NCBI GenBank assembly: GCA_030848705.1
Contig: CM061238.1
Location: forward strand, 52,987,133 to 53,051,132
Source: Heracleum sosnowskyi
Lineage: Eukaryota > Streptophyta > Magnoliopsida > Apiales > Apiaceae
Direction: 5' to 3'
DNA length: 64,000 nt
Within the stretch, counting starts at the first letter, position 1. Each line of letters starts with the position of its first letter. The position numbers were made by a program, and so were the translations under genes. Below the pieces are notes generated by a model. It had not been told where the DNA came from. It saw only the letters and a list, made by a program, of their open reading frames with translations, and made no database searches. This document shows, piece by piece, positions 35,230 to 46,352 of the stretch.

Positions 35230-35848
35230 CCTTATGCTAGGTATCTTTCTCAGTCAAATCCCGTGACAGTTTAAATGTTCAAGAAACAGGCGTGATGCAG
35301 TATCCCTAAGCTGCACCAAGTCTGCAAGACTACGACAGAAGCTTCAAGCACTACAAAACAAAAGCGAATCAATTCAAGAGCAAGGTCAAGTCTTTATCTG
35401 CTGAATTGGTTTAGCTAGAAATGGAATGAATCTAGGTTGCTTTCTTTGTAATGTATATCTGACATGTTAGCAATTTAGGAAAGTCACATGGGTAAGACAA
35501 TCTGTAAGAAGCTGCCACTTGACAGTGACAGCAGCTTCACAAACCCGTGACTGATAGTGATAGGGTTAGTCTTATACCTACTATCAATTCATTCTAGAAT
35601 TGTAACGAAGACAAGCAAGTGTCTTTGAAGAAAACCCGAAGCTCGAGAATTCTTTCTTGAGGTTGTAGCAACACTTTGCAAAATAAATAAAACATTTATT
35701 TTGTGAATCTTGTTCTTACTGAATACTGTTCGTGATTGCATATATTGCTGATAACGTTTAATCTTGATTTTAGTTGTTGAAATTTAGATTGAATTTTATC
35801 AGTATTGCATTCATCCCCCCCTCCTTCTGCAATACACAAGGACTAACA
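35230..35848 (+). repeat. SIRE-B 5' LTR, second piece
   Basis: 619 bp. Together with 23523-23959 it makes exactly 1,056 bp, the length of the 3' LTR. Confidence 0.95.
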
Positions 35849-35850
35849 AC

Positions 35851-35862
35851 TGGTATCAGAGC
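35851..35862 (+). other. SIRE-B primer binding site
   Basis: TGGTATCAGAGC, two bases after the 5' LTR. Confidence 0.92.
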
Positions 35863-35899
35863 TTTCAGATTAACATACATATCTGAGATCCCGAAGAAA

Positions 35900-37221
35900 A
35901 TGCAGAAATCAAACAGTATCAAGATCCCAGCATTTGATAAAGAGAACTACAGCATTTGGAAAAGAAAAATCTTGTTGTTTATCAAAGCTGCAAATCCACT
36001 ATACCCAGGTATACTCGAGAATGGTCCTTTCATACCAAGAAAGGAAATTGAAGCCACAACAGTGAATGGTGAGATTGTTCCTGCACATTGGGTTCCCAAA
36101 GATCCCTTAGAAATCTTGGAACCTGAAAAGGAGAAAATGGTGCTAGATGATCATTTGCAACTTATCTTGCTCGATTCTCTCACGCTGGATAAAGCCATGT
36201 GTGGAAGTGTGATAAGCTGCACATCAGCCAAGGAGATGTGGATCAGGTTAGCTTTACTCTGTGAAGGAAGTGAAGAGGTTAAGGGCAACCAAAGGCAAAT
36301 TCTAATATCTCAATATGAGGCATTCATGGCCAAGCCTGGTGAAGACTTAACCTCCATGTTTGAAAGGTTCAGTAAGCTCTTAACTGAATTACAGATACAT
36401 GGCAAGTACTATGACAGAAAAGAATTAAATGTCAAGTTCCTGCTCACACTGCCTGATCACCTTGAACACAAGACAACAGCCATACGAGAAGGAAGAGATC
36501 TCAACAATATAACCTTTGAGACACTTTATGGTATTCTGAAATCTTATGAACTCGAACTCTTTCAAAAGAGAGCCATACAAAGTGGAACAAGGAACAAGAT
36601 GGCTAATATGTCAAGTGCCCTAGTAGCACATGTGCCAAGGATCACACAGCCAAGTGAAGTACTACAGATCACACCATCAACCCCAACACAGACCTTGAAG
36701 ATAGAAGAGGTGGTTGAAGATGATGAGAAAGTGGTACTACAGCTCAAAGATGTGGAAGATGAAGACTTCTACACAATGGAGGAACTGGAAAGCATGGACA
36801 ACCCTACTATGGCTTACATGGCCAAAAAGTTCAAGAACTTTAGGTTCAAGAAGGATAGGTCATACAAGCCTCAAGGCCAAGCATCCAAGTTCAGCAAAGA
36901 AAGCTCATCAAAGGCTGCTGTGGGAAGTTCAACCAAAGGAGGATACAAAACTGGATTTGTGGATAGATCAAAGTTCAAATGTTACAGCTGTGGAGAACCT
37001 GGTCATTTTGCTACTGAATGCAAAAGACCCAAACAGGTTCAAAGATATGAGAAAGGAACTGGTGGATACTCCAAGAAAAATCAAGGTAGAGCCTATGTGG
37101 CTGAAGGAAAGTGTTGGGATGATTCTGATGATGAAGAAGAGGAAGAATATGTCAACCTAGCTCTCATGGCTAGCACTGATGAGGTAGCATCAACACCTTC
37201 AAGTCAGGTACCTTCACTTGT
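35900..37221 (+). pseudogene. gag: SIRE-B gag, first part (split by solo LTR)
   Basis: Begins at ATG 35900 (MQKSNSIKIPAFDKENYSIW), the first in-frame Met of the Gag-type sequence just after the PBS. An upstream extension lies inside the LTR and PBS and is not real. The N-terminal UBN2/copia-Gag domain spans about residues 10-215. One CCHC zinc knuckle (CYSCGEPGHFATEC) lies at 36980-37021, followed by an acidic stretch. A candidate splice donor CAG|GTACC lies at 37207/37208. The frame is cut at 37221 by the solo LTR and continues in phase at 40464; together the two parts give 873 codons with no other interruption. Confidence 0.9.
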
Positions 37222-40200
37222 TGTAGTATCCGTGAATTTTATTATTTGATTAAATGATATATTTAATCTAAAATATTTATTTTGGAATATTGGAATATTA
37301 TTATATGATATTTAGTGTGTGATTATGTGCTAAATGGTGAGTCAGAAGCCCCTTTCAAAAATTTCGTCATTTGGAATTTTCTTCAAATTTGAGCCGTTTT
37401 GATAATTCAAGGCCCCGTTGAAATTTCGTACATTCATTTTTAATTCTTCGTCTTTCGTATTCGAATCGTTATCGAAAGGGTTATGGGATTCTATTTAACC
37501 CTACCTATTTGATTCTGCAAATCAATTTCAATTTTTGATCCGAAAAAGGAAAAATCGTTCTGAACCCTAATTGCTTAAGGGGACGGATTTATCGTTCTAT
37601 ATCAATATTGAAGTTGTTATAGCCCTAGTATTCTTGAGCATTAGTTATATAATGATATATATCAATTTGGATAATCATCAACCTTTTTAACCCCTTATTT
37701 TTCGTAAAACGTGTTTTTGACCTAATTAGGGTTTTTAAACGATCTAACGAATCAATATCGATCCAAAAATGTTATTTGGGGTATTATTTTTCCAGAAATA
37801 TAAAAAGACAAATCAGACTTCATAACTCATAGCAAATCTTCAGCAATTACTCAAAAAATCCGAAATTCCCAAAAATTATTTTTGTGTTCTTGATCTTCAA
37901 TCAATTCGTTCTAAGTGTTATTGAAGTCCAAATTTGAAGTTCTTATACTCAAATCAAAGCTCCAAAAATCTAGTTTCAGAATTATAACTAGGGTTCTTGA
38001 TTCGATTTGGGGATTTTCATTCTGTTGATTCTCCGTTCAATTGGTTGCTTCTAACATGTTCCTAGGGTTCTAATTAGCAAGAATCCATGCTTTAATTTCA
38101 TGTTTATGTTCAATTTAGTCGGGTTTTGATTTCGGGTTTTGACCCGATTTCTTCTTTCGATTCGTACGTTCTTGATATTGATCTGACATTGTTTTTCATA
38201 AAGGGCTTTTATTGTATGAGTTATAAGCTTCATTTTGGTATATTAATCTTTGAGTTTCATGTACGGAATAGGTAGATCGGGTTTCCGGCCGAGGTCGTTG
38301 CCGGAGAATTCTTTGAACGGATTCTGGGCACGATTCCGGCTAGGGACAGATGTTTTGATGTGTGGGTTTTGTTTGGCTTGAAAAGGCGAACAAAAGCCCT
38401 CTGGTTTGATTTGTGTTTGGACGGAATCGAAGAATTCCGGCGGCCGGAGACCGGCCGGATTCTGGAAAACCCAGAATCCGGTGGGTTGTTCTTGGCGACC
38501 CGGAATTGTTCTTCCCGACCCGTTTACCCGATTTTTCGACCCGGTTTCAATCTTCAAAACCCTAATTCATTTTCAGAAAACTGTTTTTGAATTTTATTTT
38601 TAAATTTAATTCGAAAATAGTTTAAAAACTTTAAAAATTCATATTTCTATTTTAAAAATATATTTTAATATCAGAAAAATTCTGATAAATTATATTTATT
38701 ATTTTAAATCCGAAAATTGATTAAACTTAATTATTTTAATTATTTTTAATTAATAATTAATTTATTAATTAATTGGTTAATTCTTTTAATCAATTAATTC
38801 TTAAAAATTAATTATTAATTAGATTTAATTAATTAAAAATTCAGTTTAATTATTTTCAAGCCTATTTAATTATTTAAAAATAGCTTGAGTATTTAAAGAG
38901 TGTCAATTAATTTTATTAATTGATTTATTTTCATTTAAATGTTTATATTGGATTTAAAAATCCGATTTTTGATTTAAAAATTAGTAATGACTTATTAAAA
39001 TTCGAATAAGTTCCGTATGATGTTTTAAAAATGTTTATAAGTGCTATATGGTTCATATTAATTGTGTGTTGTGTTTTATAGTCTGTATATGCCCGTACTA
39101 GGGCAAATATCTGAGTTTTAAATATCGTAAACTATACCGGACGTCCGATACGTAACCGGTTACTTGTTTAAATGTGATTATTGGTTGAATAAGTGTCGAG
39201 AGTAGAACGAGAATAGTTAGACTTATTGTGATGAGTTGTTTAATTATAGAATCGAGTTCCCGGAGCAAGGGAAAGGGGAAAGTAGAGTGAGCAGAGTCGA
39301 TCCGACAGCAGCTTAGACCAGGCAAGTATCTGTGCCCTTACTTGTGATAAAATTTATTATTGTCTTGATTACTTGAATACCGTTATCCCCAGAACAATTC
39401 AAATTATCAATCTTTTAACCGCATTTGGACAACTGATTCCATTTCCTTAGAGATTCTTGATTCTTTGATTTGATCTGCATCGGAAACCCTTATTTCCAAT
39501 TCACTTGATTATTGTTTACCACCTATTATTGTTATTTATCATCCTTTGATTATCATTGACAACCATTGATTATTTGACTTCCATCTTGACTACCGATTAC
39601 GGTCATTGATTAACGATTACCAATATTGATTTCCTTATTGAATGAGTACACTGTACCATTGAAATTACTCCATGATTCTTTCTCGATCTTCGTTGATACT
39701 GAACAGTTGAAGCTCTTTTGCAATTACTATACATTCAGTTTATCTTATTGAGCATGTTATTATTTGTACCCTATTATAGATTTGGCATGTGTTTTTAAAA
39801 ATGGACCAGTAATTGGTCGGGCCATATTTATGGTCGGAATAACTTAAGGCCCAGATTGGCCTGGGATCCAGTAGAGGACTATGACATGAGCTAGTCCGGG
39901 GTTGATGCGTGGTTGGCCAGCAGCACAACCTTTGATTTGAATAAAATGTATAAGCCAAATTCTAATTCTTTACTTCAATCATTATTGATACAAAGCATGT
40001 GTTAGCTAAATATTGTTGATTCTGATATCATAAATTCATATCCTTACAACTGTGATAGAAATGATTCGTTGATGTTTGCTGAGCAATTTTTGGCTCACTC
40101 TTGCTTGTTGTTTTCTAACCCTATTCCAGTGAAGCGAGAGTATGAGTTGGCATAGCGTGACCGATAGTTCACCAGCAGCCAGGAGAGCCCCTCGAGTCAT

Positions 40201-40458
40201 TGTTATTGGCAGGGTAGTTGTTGTTTTGCTTTTCTAGATTAATGTCTAGATTTGAACTTTAGTTGTGATGTAATAACTCTGATAAAACTGGTATTGTAAT
40301 AGTAAAAGATTGTAGTAGCTTGTGTTCATTGCCATAATCTGGATGCGGTCTTGGTCAAGGGGTAATTGTGTCTTTATATATATTATGCATGTGTTAAATA
40401 GTGTTCCGTTGGTCGGATGACTCCTCAAATCTGTACCCCGGGTTTGGAGGGCGTCACA
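37222..40458 (+). mobile_element. Solo LTR related to Gypsy-1
   Basis: 3,237 bp, TGTAGTATCCG...GGCGTCACA, flanked by CTTGT (37217-37221 and 40459-40463). It is plus-oriented and related to the Gypsy-1 LTR in both ends and in internal blocks, for example 39125-39180 against 53145-53205 and the CCAGTAATTGGTCGGGCC region near 39806. The absence of an interior and of a second LTR indicates recombination between the two LTRs of a former full element. GC-rich frames at 38243-38603 are not supported as genes. Confidence 0.92.
39125..39180 (+). promoter_or_regulatory. Conserved palindromic core of the gypsy LTR
   Basis: Contains CGGACGTCCG (39138-39147) and GTAACCGGTTAC (39152-39163), both palindromes. 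The same order and spacing occur in inverted orientation in Gypsy-1 at 53155-53180, although the surrounding LTR sequence has diverged widely. Could bind dimeric factors; this is inferred from conservation only. Confidence 0.4.
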
Positions 40459-40463
40459 CTTGT

Positions 40464-41760
40464 CTTACTTGATATGTCTACTGATGAGTATAAGAAAACC
40501 ATTAAAGACTTAAGTGCTGAAATGTTCAATGTCTATACTAGCTTGTCTGCTGCTAATGAGGACATCTCTAGACTAAGTAAGCTAAATGAAACACTTCAGT
40601 CTGAAAATGATTCTCTTGTTCTCAAAACCAGTTCACTAGGCTCTTTAGCTCAAGAGAATGCTAAACTTAAAAATGAATTAAAATGTGCTAAGGAGGTTGA
40701 GGAATTCCTGAGGAATGAGATTGCTGAAAATGAATTTAAGATTAAGGCCTATAGAAACTCATCAAAGATAGTTCAGGATTACAATGATAAGCATACAGAA
40801 AATCAGTCTGTTGGTATAGGTTTTTCTTATGGTAGAAGACCTGGAAAGGAAACTGTGATTCAAGATTGTCCTGGAAATGCTGCTGTCAAACCCACCATTC
40901 TCAAGAAAGTTAAAACTCCTATTTTCAAAGCTGCTGAAATTGAGTTTGATGAAGAAGCCATGCTCATCAAACAAGAAATTCTTGATGAGGATGAAGGTGT
41001 TGACAACACATTCAAGGATGGAAAGGATACTGTCACAATCCCCAAGACAGTAAACTTACCAAGCAATCAGACAGTAAGTTCAAAAGATGTTGTCACAGTT
41101 GGCAAGACAGAATCTTTCAAAGATACTGTCAAGAATGGTTCCAAGACAGAAACTTTCAAACCTTCTGTCAAGACAGTAGGAATAAAAGATACTGTCAAGG
41201 AAAGTTTGACAGCAACTTCTGAACATACTGTCAATCCAGTAACTCCCAAGTCTAAAAACAGAAATGGTAAGGTAGGTGTCAATAAAGGAAATGGATACAC
41301 TAATGTTGGAGGTGCTTCTAGGAAACTGTGCAATAACTGTGGATCTACTCATCACTTAACACATGTTTGTAAGAAACCAATTGAGGATAAGATCAATGCT
41401 ACTGAACTCAATGGTAACTTACACAGAACCCCCCTTATGCATAGAACTATAAGTGTCTGTAATAACATTGATTGTATGCCATGCAAAATCACTGCCATGA
41501 GTACATGCTTTAACTTACCTGTTCTCTCTACTGAAAAATGCTCATACCTAAACACTGTTGAGACTTCTGAGCCTGCTGGCAACAGCAAAAAGGCTTCATC
41601 CACTAAGAAAAGGACCAAGTCCAATTCTAAACCTAAGTGGGTGAAAAGAGAAGTCAAACAGGAAGTCTTTGATAATGCTTGTGATGTTGTGACTGAAAGA
41701 AACTCAGGAAACACTGAAACTGCAGGACCCAACAAAGATTGGGTACCATATGCAACTTAG
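40464..41760 (+). pseudogene. gag: SIRE-B gag, second part
   Basis: In phase with the part ending at 37221, and ends at TAG 41758-41760. It has coiled-coil sequence (residues matching LSAANEDISRLSKLNETLQ), a region of repeated DTV/KDTV peptides encoded by the word TACTGTCA (41020-41235), and a second CCHC-like knuckle (CNNCGSTHHLTHVC, 41329-41370). The pol frame continues directly after the TAG in the same phase. TTTTGCAG at 41771-41778 is a candidate splice acceptor. Confidence 0.88.
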
Positions 41761-44700
41761 AAACATTCTGTTTTGCAGGGTAAGAAGAAAAATCAGGTCA
41801 TGTGGATTATTGACAGTGGTTGCTCAAGACACATGACAGGTGATAAAGCCCTGCTATCACATTATGTAGAGAAAGCTGGCCCAATCATAACCTTTGGAGA
41901 CAACAGCAAGGGTTACACAGTGGGATATGGCTGTCTGGAAATTGGAAATGTTGTCATTGAAGATATTGCTCTTGTGGATGGATTGAAGCACAACCTACTC
42001 AGTGTCAGCCAATTCAGTGACAGAGGATTTAAGGTTGACTTTGACATGATGGTGTGCAACATCTATCACAAGAAGGATGGAAGCCTCTCTCTAAAAGGGG
42101 TCAGAAAAGGAAGCCTGTTTGTTGCTGATCTAAGCTCAACAAAGAAGGATAAAGTTTACTGTTTTTACAGCAAAGCTACTGTTGGTGACAGTATGCTTTG
42201 GCACAGGAAGCTCTCACATCTCAACTTCAAAACAATGAACATTCTAATGAAGAAAGAGTTAGTGAGAGGTTTGCCCCAACAGGAATTCTGTCAAGAAGGA
42301 TTGTGTGAAGATTGTCAAATGGGCAAACTGAGAAGAGCTGTGCACAAGTCCAAGCAAGTAAACACCAACAAAGAAGCACTCAAGTTAATTCACATGGATC
42401 TCTTTGGACCAGTCAATGTACCATCTATGGCCAGAAAGAGATATGCCTTAGTAATGGTGGATGATTACTCAAGGTACACTTGGGTGAAACTTCTTGAATC
42501 CAAAGATGAAGCTGCTCAAGTGATTATTGATCAAGTCAGAGTTCTTGATAGAACCCCAAACTCAAAAGTTCAAATCTTGAGGAGTGACAATGGTACAGAA
42601 TTCAGAAATGCCACACTTGGAAATTTCTGCAAAGATGAAGGAATTGTACAACAATTCTCTGCTGCAAGAACTCCACAGCAGAATGGAGTTGTAGAAAGAA
42701 AGAACAGGACTCTCATTGAAGCAGCTAGAACTATGTTGCATGATGCTAAGCTGCCAACATATTTCTGGGCTGAAGCTATCAACACAGCCTGTTATACTCA
42801 GAACAGAACCATGATCAACAAAACTCATGCAAGCACACCTTACTGTCTGCTAACTAGAAAGAAACCTACTGTCAAATATTTTCATGTGTTTGGAAGCAAA
42901 TGCTTTATGATGAAGGACAATCATGAGAAGAAAGGAAAATTTGACACCAAGGCTTTTGAAGGACTATTCATGGGTTACAGCACAGAAAGGACTGCCTACA
43001 GAGTTTATGTTATGGAACACAGGATTATTGAAGAAAGTGTTAATGTCACATTTGATGAAACCAAGTTTCCAGGACTGCATGAAGAAGGAAAGATGCAGAC
43101 ATTCAGATTTGAGAATCAAGGATACCTGGAAGCTGAGGAGATTGTGGATGAAGAACCTAGCTTCACTCAAGTTGTTGAAGTTGATAAAGATACTGTCAAT
43201 GCCACTACTGTCAACCAAACTCCAGCTCAGTCACAAACCATATCCTCTAACATTCATGACAGTGATGACTCTGGAGACAATGAAGAACATGGTGGAGACA
43301 ATGGAATTGATGAGCATTCAACTCAACAAGCTGAAGCAAATGTTCCTGTTCAATCAAGTAGCTTGCCCAGAATCACCAGGTGGAACAAGGATCACACAAA
43401 TGACCTTATCATTGGTGATCCTAATTCTGGAGTGAGGACAAGGAACAAAGTCTCTGCTGACAGCATGTTTTCATGCTTCCTGTCACAAATGGAACCCAAG
43501 ACAATTGATGAAGCATTGTTGGATTCTGACTGGGTGATAGCCATGCAAGAAGAGCTAAATCAGTTTGAAAGAAACAATGTATGGAAATTGGTTCCAAGAC
43601 CTAAGGGAAAGTCAGTTATTGAGACCAAGTGGGTTTTCAGAAACAAACTTGATGAAAATGGATTGGTGACAAGGAACAAAGCAAGGCTAGTGGCTAAAGG
43701 TTACTGTCAACAGGAGGGAATAGATTATGATGAGACATTTGCTCCTGTTGCAAGACTTGAAGCTATAAGAATCTTTCTAGCTTATGCTGCACACTGCAAC
43801 TTCAAATTATTTCAGATGGATGTCAAAAGTGCCTTTCTAAATGGAGAGCTGGAAGAAGAAGTGTATGTGGAACAACCACCAGGGTTTGAGGATGCTGAAA
43901 TGCATAATTTTGTGTACAAACTCTTCAAAGCTTTGTATGGACTAAAGCAAGCACCCAGGGCATGGTATGACACACTTTCCACCTTTCTTCTGGAAAACCA
44001 GTTTACCAGAGGAGTGGTGGACAAGACACTTTTCTACAAACATCATGGCAAGGACATCATTCTGGTACAAATCTATGTGGATGACATCATTTTTGGTTCT
44101 ACAAATGAGAAGCTGTGTGAGAAGTTTTCCCATCTCATGAGCAACAAATATGAGATGAGCATGATGGGAGAACTGTCATTCTTTCTGGGGTTACAAATTC
44201 TTCAACAAACTGATGGAATCTTCATAAGTCAAGCTAAGTATATCAAGGAACTTCTCAAAAAGTTCAACTTGGAAGATTCATCTCCTGCAAAGACACCAAT
44301 GTCCACAGCAACTAGTCTGGATCTTGATCCTAAAGGAAAGAAAGTTGACTCAAGCACCTATAGAGGCATGGTAGGATCCCTCCTATACCTAACTGCTAGC
44401 AGACCTGACATCATGTTTGCTACATGTCTCTGTGCAAGGTTTCAAAGTGATCCAAAGGAGTCACACTTGGTAGCCATCAAGAGAATATTTAGATACTTAA
44501 AAGGCACTCCTAACCTAGGCCTTTGGTATCCTAAGAATACTGGATTTGATCTAATTGGTTACTCAGACTCAGACTATGCTGGATGCAAGATTGACAGAAA
44601 GAGTACTACTGGTAGCTGTCAATTTCTTGGTGGAAGATTGGTCTCATGGTTTAGCAAGAAGCAGCATTCAGTTTCTACCTCAACTGCAGAAGCTGAGTAC

Positions 44701-45021
44701 ATTGCTGCAGGCAGTTGCTGTGCACAAATTCTATGGATGAAAAGTCAACTTCTAGATTATGGTCTAGTGTTAAGAGAAATTCCTATTTACTGTGACAACA
44801 CTAGTGCCATAGCCATCTCAGACAATCCAGTTCAACACTCTAGGACAAAGCACATTGATATAAGACATCACTTTATCAGAGAGCATGTTGAACAAGGAAC
44901 TGTGAAGCTGATTTATGTCCCAACTGACAAGCAACTTGCTGACATCTTCACTAAGCCATTGGATGAAGCAACCTTCAACAGGTTGGTAAGTGAATTGGGA
45001 ATGCTGAATCTGGTATGTTAA
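41761..45021 (+). CDS. pol: SIRE-B pol polyprotein, intact
   Basis: About 1,085 uninterrupted codons to TAA 45019-45021. In order: aspartic protease with Asp-Ser-Gly at 41812-41820; GAG-pre-integrase (WHRKLSHLNF) and its CEDCQMGK zinc-binding end; integrase with Asp in HMDLFGP, Asp in SDNGTEF and Glu in QNGVVERKN; an Asp/Glu-rich linker holding CTGTCA words; RT with YVDD at 44074-44085; RNase H (TSTAEAEYIAA) and the C-terminal FTKPL. Protease, IN, RT and RNase H all keep their catalytic signatures. There is no good ATG at the start, so expression needs readthrough of the gag TAG, or splicing. It could act in trans for gene-dead relatives. Confidence 0.95.
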   Translation, partial: KHSVLQGKKKNQVMWIIDSGCSRHMTGDKALLSHYVEKAGPIITFGDNSKGYTVGYGCLEIGNVVIEDIALVDGLKHNLLSVSQFSDRGFKVDFDMMVCNIYHKKDGSLSLKGVRKGSLFVADLSSTKKDKVYCFYSKATVGDSMLWHRKLSHLNFKTMNILMKKELVRGLPQQEFCQEGLCEDCQMGKLRRAVHKSKQVNTNKEALKLIHMDLFGPVNVPSMARKRYALVMVDDYSRYTWVKLLESKDEAAQVIIDQVRVLDRTPNSKVQILRSDNGTEFRNATLGNFCKDEGIVQQFSAARTPQQNGVVERKNRTLIEAARTMLHDAKLPTYFWAEAINTACYTQNRTMINKTHASTPYCLLTRKKPTVKYFHVFGSKCFMMKDNHEKKGKFDTKAFEGLFMGYSTERTAYRVYVMEHRIIEESVNVTFDETKFPGLHEEGKMQTFRFENQGYLEAEEIVDEEPSFTQVVEVDKDTVNATTVNQTPAQSQTISSNIHDSDDSGDNEEHGGDNGIDEHSTQQAEANVPVQSSSLPRITRWNKDHTNDLIIGDPNSGVRTRNKVSADSMFSCFLSQMEPKTIDEALLDSDWVIAMQEELNQFERNNVWKLVPRPKGKSVIETKWVFRNKLDENGLVTRNKARLVAKGYCQQEGIDYDETFAPVARLEAIRIFLAYAAHCNFKLFQMDVKSAFLNGELEEEVYVEQPPGFEDAEMHNFVYKLFKALYGLKQAPRAWYDTLSTFLLENQFTRGVVDKTLFYKHHGKDIILVQIYVDDIIFGSTNEKLCEKFSHLMSNKYEMSMMGELSFFLGLQILQQTDGIFISQAKYIKELLKKFNLEDSSPAKTPMSTATSLDLDPKGKKVDSSTYRGMVGSLLYLTASRPDIMFATCLCARFQSDPKESHLVAIKRIFRYLKGTPNLGLWYPKNTGFDLIGYSDSDYAGCKIDRKSTTGSCQFLGGRLVSWFSKKQHSVSTSTAEAEYIAAGSCCAQILWMKSQLLDYGLVLREIPIYCDNTSAIAISDNPVQHSRTKHIDIRHHFIREHVEQGTVKLIYVPTDKQLADIFTKPLDEATFNRLVSELGMLNLVC

Positions 45022-46352
45022 TTTACTAAGGTTTCTAAATTTTCAATTCTTATTGAAGCTCATGACAGCAACTTCAAACCTGCTGTCAAGAGAAGTTACT
45101 GTCTACTTGGTTTATGTCTGTTATGTGATAGCATGTGTTGATTTGACTTTTCATGTCAGTATTTTGTGCCAGTCTCATACTTTTAAACCGTGTATGACTT
45201 TAATGTGGTTATCCGTTAAGTTTGAGAGTTAAAAATCTGTTCCATTGGACTTTCACACTCTTTTGCATTAATCTGTAGGATTAAAGGAGGACACGACCAT
45301 TAATTACTTTTGTGGTAGTTGTATGGGTACTCTAACTGTTGACCATTAGACTTTGATCCTTAGACGGTTTTGCCTATAAATTAACCTTAGGTTTCACCAG
45401 TCTGCTCTCAGTTTTAAAGTAAATAATGGAAAACAAAGTAGGAATCGAAGTTGGTCTAAAGAAGTGTGATAGTGAACCCGACAATGATGAGATCGATGAG
45501 CTCTTTGAAATGCTGTTGGACGCCATGGATGAGATAGACGAGGAAAAGGAGGCCAAGGCTAAGGAAGAGGAGGCCAAGGCTATGGAAGAAGAGAAGGAGC
45601 TTCAGGCACTTCTTGAAAAAGAAGGCCGCTCTGAAGAAGAGATTAAGGAAGAAGTCTTAGAACTAGTTGATAAAATCATAAAATGATGTACTCAATGTTC
45701 AATATTAATGATTTTATTAACAATAATAAAAGTTCATGTTTATGTGGTTACTGAGTTTATGACTTGTCTGTGTAACTTGCTTAATATCTGTGTTTGAAAG
45801 ATTACATTGCTAAATTCATATTCTGTTAATTTTAGGTTAAGTATATGAGCAACGCATTCTAATTAGTTCCTGACAGAAACAATTTCCCATTTAAATTACT
45901 GTCACAAAGAAGGATACTGTCCCGTGTCTCTTGACAGCAACCTTCTTGACAGCAGGGAAAGACTTTCTGTCACGACCTTTAAAGGATACTGTCACTCAAA
46001 TGCTTAACGGTGACAGCATGTTTTTGCGCAATAGTTGCTGTCGCGCAAAACCTACTGTCACCACCACTTATTACTGACAGATTGTTTCTAGCGCACAGGT
46101 TACTGTCAACAATAGTGGACCGTTGTAATTGGATATTCACCCCACGATTGACAGTGAATAACGGGCAGTAACTCACGTGTTAAGAGAGTGGGTTAAGACA
46201 CGTCCTTTAACTCCACTTTTTGAGCAAACGTTTGAGATACCCATATTTATTCTCCAGTTACTCAGACATATCACTCTCACAAAACTCAAGGCAAAATACT
46301 TTTCTTCAAGCAAAAAGCTACTTTCTCACTTTCTTCTTTTCTTGAAATCCAA
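45022..46352 (+). promoter_or_regulatory. SIRE-B pol-ORF3 spacer with word cluster
   Basis: 1.3 kb between pol and the third ORF, holding the small acidic ORF. At 45885-46160 the words ACTGTCA/TGACAG occur about a dozen times. A G-box (CACGTG, 46174-46179) and a second ACGT core near 46199 lie 150-180 bp before the third ORF, followed by a pyrimidine- and CA-rich leader, as in SIRE-A. Confidence 0.5.
45426..45686 (+). CDS. Small acidic coiled-coil ORF in SIRE-B spacer, 86 aa
   Basis: ATG 45426 to TGA 45684-45686. More than a third of the residues are Glu or Asp, and a long amphipathic helix is likely (KEEEAKAMEEEKELQALL). About 50 bp upstream lies a TATA-like CTATAAATTA (45373-45382), and an AATAATAAAAG polyadenylation-like string follows near 45721. 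No equivalent is seen in the SIRE-A spacer. I do not recognise the family. It could be a captured host sequence or an accessory protein of this family. The reading frame contains few family words, unlike its flanks. Confidence 0.55.
   Translation: MENKVGIEVGLKKCDSEPDNDEIDELFEMLLDAMDEIDEEKEAKAKEEEAKAMEEEKELQALLEKEGRSEEEIKEEVLELVDKIIK

Noticed and set aside
35774..35899. Upstream extension of SIRE-B gag from 35774
   Set aside because: It would start inside the LTR and translate through the PBS; ATG 35900 fits the Gag N-terminus.
38243..38603. GC-rich frames inside the solo LTR
   Set aside because: They overlap on both strands in a GC-rich LTR segment that also occurs, diverged, in Gypsy-1 without a conserved frame.
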